This document shows positions 40,911 to 50,131 of a DNA stretch of 64,000 nt, piece by piece; the first letter of the stretch is position 1, and every line of letters starts with the position of its first letter. The position numbers were made by a program, and so were the translations under genes. The notes under the pieces are model-generated. The model saw only the letters and a list, made by a program, of their open reading frames with translations. It ran no database searches and was not told where the DNA came from. The DNA is taken from contig JAMWCF010000001.1 in NCBI GenBank assembly GCA_023818695.1, positions 186,001 through 250,000 on the forward strand, in the 5' to 3' direction. The stretch is from Candidatus Omnitrophota bacterium. Lineage in GTDB: Bacteria; Omnitrophota; Koll11; 1-14-0-20-64-10.

Positions 40911-41358
40911 ACCCCTCCTGCTCCTGACAGCGCGGTTCATGATGGGCGGCGTTTTCGCGTACGCCGGTTTCGCCAAACTCCGGGAGCCGCCGGAATGGTT
41001 TCTCCAGGTGCTGGAACAATATGCCCTCATCCCCCACGTCGCGGTGCCGGTTTTGGCCCGAGTTATCCCGTGGCTAGAGTGGTTGCTCGGCGCCATGCTG
41101 CTGTCGGGTTATCTGTGCCGGTTCAGCGCTCTTTCTCTGTCAGTTTTTTCCCTCTTTTCAATCGTCTTGACGGGCTACCAGTTTTTTGCCGGTCAACTGC
41201 CGGAGGAATGCGGTTGTTTTGGGTCAGGCACCATCGAGCTGACGCCGGCCCAATCGATCTCCCTTAACTTGTTCTTGGTTTTCTCCGGTCTTCTTCTCTT
41301 CATGAGGACCAACCACCCTTACTCCCTTGATGCCGTTATTCGGAAAAGAGCCGCGTAA
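40897..41358 (+). CDS. MauE/DoxX-like membrane protein
   Basis: A 153-residue protein with four hydrophobic helices. The TTG start at 40897 has GGAG at 40887 with 6-nt spacing. The loop CGCFG after the third helix is the Cys signature of MauE-family methylamine-utilisation membrane proteins, which work with thioredoxin-like MauD in disulfide transfer. With the DsbA-like gene upstream, it may be the membrane partner that recycles it. No methylamine dehydrogenase genes are present. Confidence 0.78.
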   Translation: MKKTEPLLLLTARFMMGGVFAYAGFAKLREPPEWFLQVLEQYALIPHVAVPVLARVIPWLEWLLGAMLLSGYLCRFSALSLSVFSLFSIVLTGYQFFAGQLPEECGCFGSGTIELTPAQSISLNLFLVFSGLLLFMRTNHPYSLDAVIRKRAA

Positions 41359-43537
41359 TCTCCCGTTCTGGTTGCCGGCCGCCGGCTTCCTGTTTTTGTC
41401 CATCCTTTATTTCTACCGCCATATTTTTCTGGGGATGACCTCTTTTGCCGATGATCTTTCTTATTTTCATTTCTTTGAGAAGTCTTTATACGCGCGGGAG
41501 ATCCGTAGCGGGATCGTTCCGCTTTGGAACCCGCACATCTTCGGCGGGACTCCGCACCTGGCGAACGTCAACAACGCATGCTTTTACCCGTTTAACCTGT
41601 TTTTTCTGCTGGGGCCTTTCCACGCCGTCCTGACCCTCTATTTGGCTCTCCATTTGTGCATTGCTGGCTTGTCCGTCTACTTGTGGGGGAGAAAACTCGG
41701 TTTCTCCAGATTTGCTTCCTTCCTCAGCGGCCTCCTATACATGTTCAGCGGCGTTTTTGCGACCGAGAACATCCATCTGGGATACTTCGCAGCGCTGGCC
41801 TGGACACCGGCCGTGTTTTACGCCATGGAGATATGGCTGGAAGAGAGGGCAATCCGTCCTGCAATTGCCGTTGGCCTGCTTCTGTCCCTGATCCTGATGA
41901 GCGGGGCCCCGCAATTCCTGCTGATCACCGGCTACTGCCTTGTTTTTTACACCATCTTTCGGTTGATGGAACCAGGACAAGGGGTCCGCGGCCGCATGGA
42001 TGGATTGGCTGTCCTTATCGTCGGCGCGGGGCTTGGTCTGATGGCGGCTGCGGTCCAGCTGCTTCCTGCCATGGAATTCATAAAAGATGGCGGCCGCCCC
42101 TATGCGACCGATTACCAGTTTGCCGTCTCTTTCTCTTCTTATTGGAAACAGCTCCTTTCCAGGCCGTTCGCGCCGGTCGGCCATGGGTGGACCGGCGCGG
42201 CCGCTCTGTTTTTCGCCGCGTGGGCCCTGCTTTTCATGCGCAGCCGGGCGGTGGCGACCCTGTTTCTGCTGGCATTGGCAACCGCTCTTTTGAGTCTGGG
42301 CGACGACGGCTTTTTGTTTAAAGTGGCTCACCGTTTTCTGCCTGGATTTCAGCTTTTCAGGGCACCGTACCGGTTTGCCCTCTACGCTGTCCTTTTCATC
42401 GTCCTGATGTCTGGGGCCGGGATTGACTCCGTTATCCGCTCTTCCGTCTCACGCTGGCGGCGTTTCGGCCTCAGTTTCATCGCGCTGTTCCTTGGATGGG
42501 GCATCTGGAGCTGCTTTCATGCGGAGGGAAGCATTGAAAGACTCTGGAAATCGACGGCGTGGCTGTTGCTGATCTATGGGCTGGTCCGGCTCTTCCTGAA
42601 AGCGCAGATTCGGGAGGCCCTTTTCAAGGCGGGACTCTGTCTCTTCCTCCTTCTGGAGGTGACGCAGGAGTTGACAACCCTGGGCGGCGTCCACCCTTTG
42701 ACCAAGCCCTCTTTCTACCGCTTCCTCCAGGAACAGCCGATTTTTGACGAGCTAAAAAAACAGGAAGAAACGCACCGAATCTATCTCTCGAACGACGATG
42801 GAATAGCATGCCTGGAATATCCCCTCAAGGACGGTCGTTATTTCCCCTTCAGCCCGAATCTAGGGGAGCTGTATGGATTTGAAAACGTCAGTGGCTACGA
42901 ACAGATGATGCTTCGGCGCTACATCCGTTTCATCCAGGAAACACCCCCTTACTGGAGCATGGCCCTCTTCAACGTCCGGTATCTCTTGACACGGGGTGAT
43001 CTAAGCGGTCTGCCCGGTCTGAAGCTTGTCCTGGCGGTTCCTGCTGGCCGGCTGTACAGGATGGAATGGACAATTCCGAGATATTTTATGGCTGCCAGTG
43101 CCAGGTTCACCGACCGGCCGGAGAATTTTTTTGAATCGGTCCGCGACCCGGCGTTTAATCCTTACACACAGCTCATCCTGGAGGGAGATCCGCCCGCCGT
43201 CACAGGACAGCCACCTCTTCGGAGCTACGAGATCAACGTTTTGAAACGAACCTCTCGCGATCAGCTTCTGGAAGTCAAGCTTGATGGTCACGGCTACCTG
43301 GTTTGCAGCGAGCCATACGAGAAGGGATGGAAAGCGTTCATCGACGACCAGCCGGCCTCGCTGTGGCCGGCATTCCACTTGCTCCGGGCGGTTTACCTTC
43401 CGCCCGGAAAGCACCTGGTCCGCTTTTACTATGATCCGCCCTCTTTCAACCTGGGCCTGGGGATCAGTCTCATCTCCTTCGCGGTGATCCTGGCAATCTC
43501 TCTCTTGAGTCGGCGGAGGCAGCGCAGCGCAGCTTGA
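41330..43537 (+). CDS. YfhO-like GT-C-fold membrane protein
   Basis: A 735-residue protein with about 12 membrane helices and a C-terminal soluble domain. ATG 41330 is preferred over TTG 41327. The first periplasmic loop contains an acidic FADDL motif and GIVPLWNPHIFGGTP, typical of the YfhO family, which are GT-C-like glycosyltransferase relatives linked to lipoteichoic acid or cell-envelope glycosylation. The N-terminus overlaps the MauE gene by 29 bp. The methyltransferase that follows overlaps by ATGA-type codons, so a lipid-linked sugar pathway is plausible but unproven. Confidence 0.8.
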   Translation: MPLFGKEPRNLPFWLPAAGFLFLSILYFYRHIFLGMTSFADDLSYFHFFEKSLYAREIRSGIVPLWNPHIFGGTPHLANVNNACFYPFNLFFLLGPFHAVLTLYLALHLCIAGLSVYLWGRKLGFSRFASFLSGLLYMFSGVFATENIHLGYFAALAWTPAVFYAMEIWLEERAIRPAIAVGLLLSLILMSGAPQFLLITGYCLVFYTIFRLMEPGQGVRGRMDGLAVLIVGAGLGLMAAAVQLLPAMEFIKDGGRPYATDYQFAVSFSSYWKQLLSRPFAPVGHGWTGAAALFFAAWALLFMRSRAVATLFLLALATALLSLGDDGFLFKVAHRFLPGFQLFRAPYRFALYAVLFIVLMSGAGIDSVIRSSVSRWRRFGLSFIALFLGWGIWSCFHAEGSIERLWKSTAWLLLIYGLVRLFLKAQIREALFKAGLCLFLLLEVTQELTTLGGVHPLTKPSFYRFLQEQPIFDELKKQEETHRIYLSNDDGIACLEYPLKDGRYFPFSPNLGELYGFENVSGYEQMMLRRYIRFIQETPPYWSMALFNVRYLLTRGDLSGLPGLKLVLAVPAGRLYRMEWTIPRYFMAASARFTDRPENFFESVRDPAFNPYTQLILEGDPPAVTGQPPLRSYEINVLKRTSRDQLLEVKLDGHGYLVCSEPYEKGWKAFIDDQPASLWPAFHLLRAVYLPPGKHLVRFYYDPPSFNLGLGISLISFAVILAISLLSRRRQRSAA

Positions 43538-44364
43538 AAGAGGCCCAGTTTGATCTCCACGCGGCAATAGAAGAAAAACATTGGTGGTTTCTGGGACGGC
43601 GGGAGATCGTTCGCCGGATTGTGGAGAGCCTGCCTCCGGAAACCGCTGCCTGGCCGGTTGTGGACATCGGTTGCGGGACTGGCGCCAACATCGCCTCTTT
43701 TGCAAAAGGGCGGCGAGGTATCGGGATCGACAGCTCGCCGGAAGCGATCCAAAGGGCCTCGGCAAGGTTTCCGCAGATCCGGTTCCTCTGCGAGCGGCCG
43801 CAGGAGGCCATCCGGAGACTTGACCGGGAACCGGCCGTCTTCCTCCTGATGGATGTCATCGAACATGTGGAGGACGATTTCATGTTCCTATCGGAACTGC
43901 TGGCGCTCATGGAACCCGGGAGCCGCCTGGTGATCACGACCCCGGCGAATCCGGCCCTCTGGAGTGAACACGATGTGAGCTTCGGTCATTACCGCCGATA
44001 TACCCCGCCGCGGCTGCGGATGATCTGGGAGGGACTGCCTGTCTCGGTCGAGCTGTTCTCCCATTTCAACACGTACCTCTATCCGGTCGCCACAGCGTTC
44101 CGTTTCATGAGCCGGATTAGAAAACGGCCCAGCGGCAAAGCAGGAACCGACTTCTGGGTCCCGGCCAGGCCGGTCAACCTGCTCCTGAAAACGGTCATGG
44201 CATCGGAAGCGGGATTTCTTCTCCGCCGGCTCCGCAAGGGAACCGGCGACGGCTTCCGGTTCGGGGTCAGTCTGATCGCCGTCCTGAAGCGGAACGAGGG
44301 GTCGGTGCCGGTAAGAGCCAAACCGGCCGGCCTGCCTCCGGACCCCCACAACCCTCGCAAATAG
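43534..44364 (+). CDS. Class I SAM-dependent methyltransferase
   Basis: A 276-residue protein with a TTG start overlapping the YfhO stop. The SAM-binding motif I is VVDIGCGTGANIA, motif II is GIDSSPEAI, and the catalytic DVIEHVEDD segment follows, as in sugar or quinone-precursor methyltransferases. The C-terminus is basic and extended. Cytoplasmic. It probably methylates a lipid-linked saccharide or small aromatic, but the substrate is unknown. Confidence 0.82.
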   Translation: MKEAQFDLHAAIEEKHWWFLGRREIVRRIVESLPPETAAWPVVDIGCGTGANIASFAKGRRGIGIDSSPEAIQRASARFPQIRFLCERPQEAIRRLDREPAVFLLMDVIEHVEDDFMFLSELLALMEPGSRLVITTPANPALWSEHDVSFGHYRRYTPPRLRMIWEGLPVSVELFSHFNTYLYPVATAFRFMSRIRKRPSGKAGTDFWVPARPVNLLLKTVMASEAGFLLRRLRKGTGDGFRFGVSLIAVLKRNEGSVPVRAKPAGLPPDPHNPRK

Positions 44365-44391
44365 AAGGGGGGCTCAAGGTTCAACTGCCGA

Positions 44392-44397
44392 TATAAT
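44392..44397 (+). promoter_or_regulatory. Consensus -10 box before the PAS-pckG genes
   Basis: A perfect TATAAT 62 bp upstream of the chosen PAS start. No good -35 was found 16-18 bp upstream, so this is a weak call. Confidence 0.35.
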
Positions 44398-44453
44398 GGA
44401 AGAATGGAAGCGCTGACCGGGTGGGCATGAACAGATCCAAAACAGGGGGCAGC

Positions 44454-44984
44454 ATGATGTCAAATCAGCAAGAAGCCGCGGCGATCTACCAGATTCTGGA
44501 GCAGGCGAAAGAGCGGGTTATCATCACCAATAAGGGGGGGATGATCGTGTACGTGAATCCCGCTTTCGAGCGGATCACCGGATATTCCAAAGAGGAAGTG
44601 ATCGGCAAAATGACCCCCAGAATCTTGAAATCCGGCCAGTACGACAGCCAATTCTACTCGATGTTATGGAAGACACTGCTATCGGGTAAGTCCTTCCACG
44701 CGAGGTTCCTCAACAAAAAGAAAGATGGTTCCCTGTATTACGAAGAACAGAGCATCAGCCCCGTCAAGAACCAGAAAGGGGAGATAACCCACTTCGTGTC
44801 CACTGCGGAAGACCTCACTCCTCTGCTTTCGGAACAGGACGCGAAAAAGCTCGCCCAGGAAAGCTACCAGTACCTCAAGGAGGTGAGCATGGAGCGGGAG
44901 GCCCGGATCAGCGAATTGAAGCTGGAAGTGAACAACCTTTTAAAGCGGCTCGGTGAAACACCGAAATACGTTATTCCGGAGTGA
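44454..44984 (+). CDS. Single-PAS-domain protein with coiled C-terminal tail
   Basis: About 176 residues. A PAS domain (residues about 10-115) contains NPAFERITGYS and the DGSLYYEEQSISPVK region, with the PAC-like DLTPLL end. Residues 120-170 are coiled coil, ending in an ELKLEVNNLL motif and a KY-containing end. It has no output domain. Starts at 44421 (GTG), 44427 or 44457 are also possible; 44454 and 44457 follow AGGGGG. Its stop overlaps pckG, so it may be translationally coupled to gluconeogenesis. A protein at 48932 has the same tail. Confidence 0.72.
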   Translation: MMSNQQEAAAIYQILEQAKERVIITNKGGMIVYVNPAFERITGYSKEEVIGKMTPRILKSGQYDSQFYSMLWKTLLSGKSFHARFLNKKKDGSLYYEEQSISPVKNQKGEITHFVSTAEDLTPLLSEQDAKKLAQESYQYLKEVSMEREARISELKLEVNNLLKRLGETPKYVIPE

Positions 44985-46756
44985 TGATGAATAAAAATGC
45001 GTCGGTCGAAAAGTGGGTGGAGGAGACGGCCCGGCTCACGCGGCCCGACCGCATTGTCTGGCTAACCGGTTCGGACGCGGAGTATGAGCAGCTGCTGGCC
45101 GAGGGGGTTCGCCTAAACCAGCTCATCCCGCTTGATTCGGCGAAACATCCGGGTTCCTACCTGCACCGGTCACACCCGGAAGATGTTGCCCGAACTGAAC
45201 AGAACACCTACATTTGCACCCCGGTCAGGGGGGACGCGGGTCCCACCAACAACTGGATGGATCCCGCGGAGGCGTATGATAAGCTTCGGCGGCTTTTCTC
45301 CGGGGTCATGAAGGGCAGGACCATGTACGTGATTCCCCACTTGTTGGGACCACCCGGGTCTCCATTCAGCAAGGTGGGCGTAGAATTGACCGACAGCGTC
45401 TACGTGGCCATCAACATGCAGATCATGACCCGCCTGGGCACCGTCGCCCTGGAACATCTGGGAGATTCACACTCGTTTCTGAAAGGGCTTCATTCCTGCG
45501 GCACCCTGGACCCTCGGCAGCGCTACATCTGCCACTTTCCTCAGGATCTGACCGTCTGGAGCATCAACTCCGGCTATGGCGGCAACGCACTTTTAAGCAA
45601 GAAGTGCTTCGCCCTGCGGATCGCGAGCTGGCTTGGGAGACAAGAGGGATGGCTGGCCGAGCACATGTTCATTACCGGAATCGAAGACCCGAAGGGACAA
45701 GTGACCTATATCGCGGGGGCTTTTCCGTCCGCCTGCGGCAAGACGAACCTAGCGATGCTGCGCCCCACCGGCGCCTACAGCGGCTATAAAATTTGGTGCG
45801 TCGGCGATGACATCGCCTGGCTTCGCGTCGGGATTGACGGCCGGCTCTATGCGACAAACCCGGAAGCCGGGTTTTTCGGCGTGGCCCCCGGGACAAGCCC
45901 CCAGACCAACCCAAATATGATGGCGGCGATCGCCAAGAACACGATCTTCACCAATGTTGCCCTGGCTCCGGATCGCACGGTTTGGTGGGAAGGGCTTGAC
46001 CTTCCGGCCGACATAAAGGGATTCCTGGACTGGCAGGGAAGGCCCTGGAGTCCAAACAGCGGCCAGAAGGCGGCCCACCCGAATTCCCGGTTCACGACGC
46101 CGATCAAGCAATCTCCGGTCTTCACGCCGAAGTGGAACAGCCCGGAAGGGGTCCCGATCTCCGCGATCCTCTTCGGTGCTAGACGGTCCACGCTTGTGCC
46201 GCTGGTCTGCGAGGCGTTTAACTGGCAGCATGGAGTCTATCTGGGCGCCACGATGAGTTCCGAGACGACTTCCGCCGCGGCCGGCGCCACCGGTGTCCTG
46301 CGGCAGGATCCCATGGCGATGCTGCCTTTCTGCGGCTATAACATGGCCGACTACTTCGGGCACTGGCTGAAGATCGGCAGGCGGCTCAAAGCGCCGCCGA
46401 AGATTTTTCGGGTTAACTGGTTCCGGCGGGATGCGCACGGCAGGTTCCTCTGGCCCGGTTTCGGGGACAACATGAGGGTGCTCAAGTGGATCATCGACCG
46501 GTGCTACGGGACGGCTGGCGCGCAGGAGACTCCGATCGGGTATCTGCCGTCCATCAATTCATTGGATACAGATGGATTGAATCTTTCCGGGCAGGGAATG
46601 GAGGAGCTGCTTGCTGTGGACCGAGAGTCATGGTTTAAGGAGGCACGCCGACAGACCGAGTTCTTCGGAAAATTCGGCACGAGGATGCCGGCCGAACTGC
46701 TGCTGGAGCAGCAAATGCTGATCGATCGGTTAAGTGTGCAGGCGCAACGAACATGA
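44984..46756 (+). CDS. pckG: GTP-dependent phosphoenolpyruvate carboxykinase
   Basis: A 590-residue enzyme. The active-site P-loop FPSACGKTNLAML includes the reactive Cys typical of PckG. Other features are the HLLGPPGSP substrate region, RHVYVAIN-like metal-site segments, GRR-type nucleotide contacts and PGFGDNMRVLKW. It converts oxaloacetate to PEP with GTP at the start of gluconeogenesis. The start is GTG 44981, ATG 44984 or ATG 44987, all overlapping or adjacent to the PAS stop. ATG 44984 is used here. Confidence 0.94.
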   Translation: MMNKNASVEKWVEETARLTRPDRIVWLTGSDAEYEQLLAEGVRLNQLIPLDSAKHPGSYLHRSHPEDVARTEQNTYICTPVRGDAGPTNNWMDPAEAYDKLRRLFSGVMKGRTMYVIPHLLGPPGSPFSKVGVELTDSVYVAINMQIMTRLGTVALEHLGDSHSFLKGLHSCGTLDPRQRYICHFPQDLTVWSINSGYGGNALLSKKCFALRIASWLGRQEGWLAEHMFITGIEDPKGQVTYIAGAFPSACGKTNLAMLRPTGAYSGYKIWCVGDDIAWLRVGIDGRLYATNPEAGFFGVAPGTSPQTNPNMMAAIAKNTIFTNVALAPDRTVWWEGLDLPADIKGFLDWQGRPWSPNSGQKAAHPNSRFTTPIKQSPVFTPKWNSPEGVPISAILFGARRSTLVPLVCEAFNWQHGVYLGATMSSETTSAAAGATGVLRQDPMAMLPFCGYNMADYFGHWLKIGRRLKAPPKIFRVNWFRRDAHGRFLWPGFGDNMRVLKWIIDRCYGTAGAQETPIGYLPSINSLDTDGLNLSGQGMEELLAVDRESWFKEARRQTEFFGKFGTRMPAELLLEQQMLIDRLSVQAQRT

Positions 46757-46770
46757 AGAGGAGGAACCAG

Positions 46771-47076
46771 ATGGACCATTTGGGGAGGAAAGCTGTCGTG
46801 GGACTGTTTGTCGGGGTTGCCGTTTTACTGACCTCGGCTAGCGCCTGGGGAAAGCAAACGCAGGACACGAAACCAAAGATCGCGGCCTATCGCCACGCCG
46901 CCAATGAGGCGAGGGTGAAGGCCGTTTTTCACCAGACGCAGGCGAAAAATTCCAAGGATCAGACGAGAAGGCAAAGGCGGACGCTCCGCTACCACCTGAA
47001 CCAAGCCGATTACTATCGGAAGCTTGCCGATAAGCTCGAATTGGCCGCCAACAATCTTGAGAGAGTTTCGAGATGA
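46771..47076 (+). CDS. Small exported basic helical protein
   Basis: About 101 residues. ATG 46771 is chosen because AGAGGAGG lies at 46757-46764; an earlier ATG at 46753 lacks a ribosome site. An N-terminal signal peptide ends near ASAWG. The mature part is Lys/Arg/Gln-rich and helical (NEARVKAVFHQTQAK, LELAANNLERV). There is no known domain. It lies 14 bp past pckG, and no functional link is evident. Confidence 0.65.
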   Translation: MDHLGRKAVVGLFVGVAVLLTSASAWGKQTQDTKPKIAAYRHAANEARVKAVFHQTQAKNSKDQTRRQRRTLRYHLNQADYYRKLADKLELAANNLERVSR

Positions 47077-47077
47077 G

Positions 47078-47102
47078 ACCGGGAGTTGCTGTTCCCCGGT
47101 TT
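47078..47102 (+). terminator. Weak terminator-like hairpin
   Basis: ACCGGG at 47078-47083 pairs with CCCGGT at 47095-47100, directly after the small gene's stop, but only a few T residues follow. It may mark the end of the pckG operon. A second short hairpin (CTGCG/CGCAG, 47134-47154) lies between it and the next gene. Confidence 0.35.
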
Positions 47103-47205
47103 GATCGCCAGAAACGATGGGAGGGGTATCTGCCTGCGGGCTGATCGCTCGCAGAAAAAACCATCGCCGGGTCAGACGCCGAAAGAGATGAGGTAACGAC
47201 CAGTT

Positions 47206-47850
47206 TTGACGAAGAAATTTCTGGTTGCGGTCGCTGTCTGTGTGATCCTGTACGTTGCCGCGGCCATCCTACTGGGTCCTCCTGGCCGTCCGGAACATCA
47301 TTTTCATCACGAACAGGGGTACGTGACGGTGCTGTCGGCCCTTTTATTGGCAATGGCTTCGGGTTTTGCCGGCGCCTCTTTTCTGCTGGAACAAAATCCC
47401 ACCGGGCGGTCACGTCTTTTCTGGTCGCTGGCCTTCCTCTCCTTTCTGTACCTCTCCTTTGATGAGCTGCTGGAATTCCATGAAAGGATGGGGGAATTGA
47501 TCTTGGGAAGCGTCGTTGGCCCCGTCCCCCTTTTCCGGAACTGGAATGATGTCATCGTCATTGGATACGGCATGATGGCCTTCCTTACTTTTCTCTATTT
47601 CCTCCCAGTCATTCGGGCGTATCCGGGTTTCGAGAAACGGATTGCGCTGGCCGCCGGTTTCTACGTCCTCCATACGCTCATCGATTCGACTCAACAGAGA
47701 ACGAGTTTGTCGATTATTCTGGAAGAGTCGGCCAAGCTCTTCTGTTCGGCCTTTGCCGCGTCAGCGATGCTCTTCGGGATGGCCGCGTGCTGGAGGGAAG
47801 GGCGACCCCCCGGCGAAGGTCGGTTGCAGCGATCGCAAGGACCTGGTTGA
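47206..47850 (+). CDS. Integral membrane protein, function unknown
   Basis: A 214-residue protein with a TTG start and about six hydrophobic helices. The first periplasmic loop holds a His cluster (EHHFHHEQG) that could bind a metal. A charged FDELLEFHERMGE segment lies between helices 3 and 4. No family is recognised. The TGATG overlap with the next gene implies an operon. The C-terminal tail is basic. Confidence 0.6.
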   Translation: MTKKFLVAVAVCVILYVAAAILLGPPGRPEHHFHHEQGYVTVLSALLLAMASGFAGASFLLEQNPTGRSRLFWSLAFLSFLYLSFDELLEFHERMGELILGSVVGPVPLFRNWNDVIVIGYGMMAFLTFLYFLPVIRAYPGFEKRIALAAGFYVLHTLIDSTQQRTSLSIILEESAKLFCSAFAASAMLFGMAACWREGRPPGEGRLQRSQGPG

Positions 47851-48899
47851 TGAGGCGGCTGGCTTTTCTTCTGGCTGTCGTGGCGGGAATGACGTGCTCT
47901 TCCGGCTTCGGGATCGCCGCGGAGGATGCCATTCCTTTCACGATCGCCGACATGGTCGGGCCGGTCAATCTCAGCGATGAGGCCCTTTGGCTCTTTGTGG
48001 TTCCTGACGGGAGAGATTCGCCAGTCTTGTCCATCGAGCGGCGTCAAGAGCTGCTCGCCGGCCGCCTCGATGTACGCCGGCCAAACCTTCCAGTCGAATG
48101 GCGGACGATTCTCACGGGCAGGGAATTGGGCACTTCAGGGATAGCTGACCACTGGCACATTTTCGCGCACGGGGCTCATTGGATTGTCGTGTCGACCCCC
48201 GCCGGCAGTTTCCTGCTGAAACTGGACCCGGATTTTCGTCGGCTTGGGCTCTTCCGCGTTGCGCCGGAAGGTGATCGTGGGTCGGGTGGTGTGGTGACAA
48301 ATGACATGTTTTTGGTCGCTGAACTGAAGGGTGTGGCGGTCGGCCATTTTCTGCCGGGGTTTGGACACCGTATTTATCGATTCGGCATGGATGGCACCTC
48401 GGGCGATCCTATCGACTTCGGCGGTGGCTTATACCGGCATGCCAACGGCGCCTCGGCGGAACGTGTCCCGGCTGGGTTCCTCGTTTTTGCGCCGATGAGC
48501 CTCAATCCGCTCATGCGGAGCTCAATCCGATTGATCCGGACCGATGAAAACTGGCGGCCAAACCGCGTGGTAGAGGCCATTGCGGAGGATGGCATGAACA
48601 TCGTAATGCCAAGCAGCGTCACTCTCCCATCGGGCTACCGGATCGTCCACGCGCGTGTCCGTGTTGTGGGCAACGGGGAAAATGAACCCGGCCCTGGTCA
48701 TGGCCAGAGGCATTCGGACGACGGGATGATTGTCCGCTACGTGCTCGACCCCAATTTCACGGTTGTCTCCCGACAGGTTATTGTGTCCCATTCGGGGAAC
48801 CGTCCTCACACAGCCCTCTTCGGCAACCTGCTGCTGACCTCCTGGGACGGCGACGGTGTCTGGCTTCGCGTGGATCGGCTGTCGGGTGAAGTTCATTAA
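47850..48899 (+). CDS. Exported protein of unknown function, beta-propeller-like
   Basis: A 349-residue protein whose ATG overlaps the preceding stop. Signal peptide residues 1-24 (MRRLAFLLAVVAG, ending near IAA) are followed by a beta-rich sequence with loosely periodic strands (FVVPDG, HWIVVSTPAGS, GGVVTNDMFLVAEL, NGENEPGPGHGQ). It has no recognisable motif. Probably periplasmic or surface exposed, possibly functionally tied to the membrane protein upstream. Confidence 0.55.
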   Translation: MRRLAFLLAVVAGMTCSSGFGIAAEDAIPFTIADMVGPVNLSDEALWLFVVPDGRDSPVLSIERRQELLAGRLDVRRPNLPVEWRTILTGRELGTSGIADHWHIFAHGAHWIVVSTPAGSFLLKLDPDFRRLGLFRVAPEGDRGSGGVVTNDMFLVAELKGVAVGHFLPGFGHRIYRFGMDGTSGDPIDFGGGLYRHANGASAERVPAGFLVFAPMSLNPLMRSSIRLIRTDENWRPNRVVEAIAEDGMNIVMPSSVTLPSGYRIVHARVRVVGNGENEPGPGHGQRHSDDGMIVRYVLDPNFTVVSRQVIVSHSGNRPHTALFGNLLLTSWDGDGVWLRVDRLSGEVH

Positions 48900-48931
48900 G
48901 ACCGCCTGCGGAACTATGGGAGGGGGAAGAG

Positions 48932-49975
48932 ATGGTGAGTAGAAGTGTGAGGGACGGTATGCAGCTGGTGTTTGAACTTTTGCCGGATGCGGTCATTTTG
49001 GTTGACCGCCAGGGCCGTATCGTCCAAGTCAACGCGCAGACCGAAGTGCTGTTCGGCTGCGCGCCAGGGGAATTGCTGAACCAGTCTGTCGAGATGTTGA
49101 TCCCGGAGCGCTTTCGTCAGCAGCATGCGAAAGATCGCCAGGGTTACGTCTTGCAGCCGACCAAGCGGTTGATGGGTCAGCGGGACAGGGAATTATGGGG
49201 CAGACGGAAGGACGGCGGCGAATTTCTAGCGGATGTCGCCATCGGTCCCCTTTTTCTTGAAGAAATGGAGAAGGAACCGCTTATCTTGGCGATCATACGG
49301 GATATCACAGAGTATGGTAGGCGAAGAGATCAGCGCGTCTTTGCGGAACGTGCAATCACGCGCCTTCTCATCGAATCCGATAGCTTTGACGGGGCGATTC
49401 CGGGTGTCCTTCGGGAAGTCTGCCAGGTTCTCGACTGGGACGTGGGGGCGATTTGGCTCGTTGATGAGGCGGCAAATGTGCTGCGATGTGCCGGGTTCTG
49501 GCATTCGCCTGCCGTTACCGTTGCCGAGTTTGAAGATATCTCCCGCAGGATTACCTTCAATCCGGGAATTGGATTGCCCGGACGAGTCTGGAGCAGTCGC
49601 CAACCGGCTTGGATTCAAAACGTGGTTTTGGACAGCAACTTTCCCCGTGCTCCGTTTGCAGCGAAAGATGGGTTGCATGGGGCGTTCGGATTTCCAATCC
49701 TGATTCAAGATCATGTCTTTGGAGTTATGGAGTTTTTCAGCCGAGAGATTCGAAAACCTGATGAGGTGCTGCTCCAGATGTTCGGAGCTGTCGGTAACCA
49801 GATCGGCTTGTTTGTGCAGCGCAAGCTGGCCGAAGAGGCTGCCGAACGTGAAAGAAAAGAGCTAAAGAGGATGAACGACTTGATGATGGGAAGGGAGGAG
49901 CGGATACTTGAGCTTAAGAATGAGGTCAACAATCTACTCAAGGAGATGGGCAAGCCGCTAAAATACCAGGTCTAA
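48932..49975 (+). CDS. PAS-GAF sensor-like protein with shared C-terminal tail
   Basis: A 347-residue protein. GGGAGGGGGAAGAG precedes the ATG. PAS domain (residues about 10-130, with DAVILVDRQGRIVQVNAQTE and LFGCAPGEL) is followed by a GAF domain (about 145-310). The end is coiled coil terminating in an ELKNEVNNLLKEMG segment and KY. It has no kinase or cyclase output. The tail matches that of the PAS protein at 44454, suggesting a shared partner or docking site. Confidence 0.7.
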   Translation: MVSRSVRDGMQLVFELLPDAVILVDRQGRIVQVNAQTEVLFGCAPGELLNQSVEMLIPERFRQQHAKDRQGYVLQPTKRLMGQRDRELWGRRKDGGEFLADVAIGPLFLEEMEKEPLILAIIRDITEYGRRRDQRVFAERAITRLLIESDSFDGAIPGVLREVCQVLDWDVGAIWLVDEAANVLRCAGFWHSPAVTVAEFEDISRRITFNPGIGLPGRVWSSRQPAWIQNVVLDSNFPRAPFAAKDGLHGAFGFPILIQDHVFGVMEFFSREIRKPDEVLLQMFGAVGNQIGLFVQRKLAEEAAERERKELKRMNDLMMGREERILELKNEVNNLLKEMGKPLKYQV

Positions 49976-49980
49976 AATGA

Positions 49981-49999
49981 CATCATGCCTGCCATGATG
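49981..49999. repeat. Inverted repeat in the intergenic region
   Basis: CATCATG-cctgc-CATGATG is a perfect 7-bp inverted repeat just after the PAS-GAF gene, followed by TGCTATAAG, a possible extended -10. It could be a small operator or a coincidence. Confidence 0.25.
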
Positions 50000-50131
50000 C
50001 TATAAGTCACGCCGCATGATTCCTTCGCCAGCAGGATGGGAAGTGGCGGATGTGCACCGATTTTTCATGGATCCGCGGAGGGGCCGTAAATAATGCCCTG
50101 GAGCCGCGCTTCGGGTAATCGGAGGGAATGA

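Noticed and set aside
47131..47205. Riboswitch-like region before the 47206 membrane gene
   Set aside because: Short hairpins are present, but no known riboswitch core could be matched and there is no terminator with a T run.
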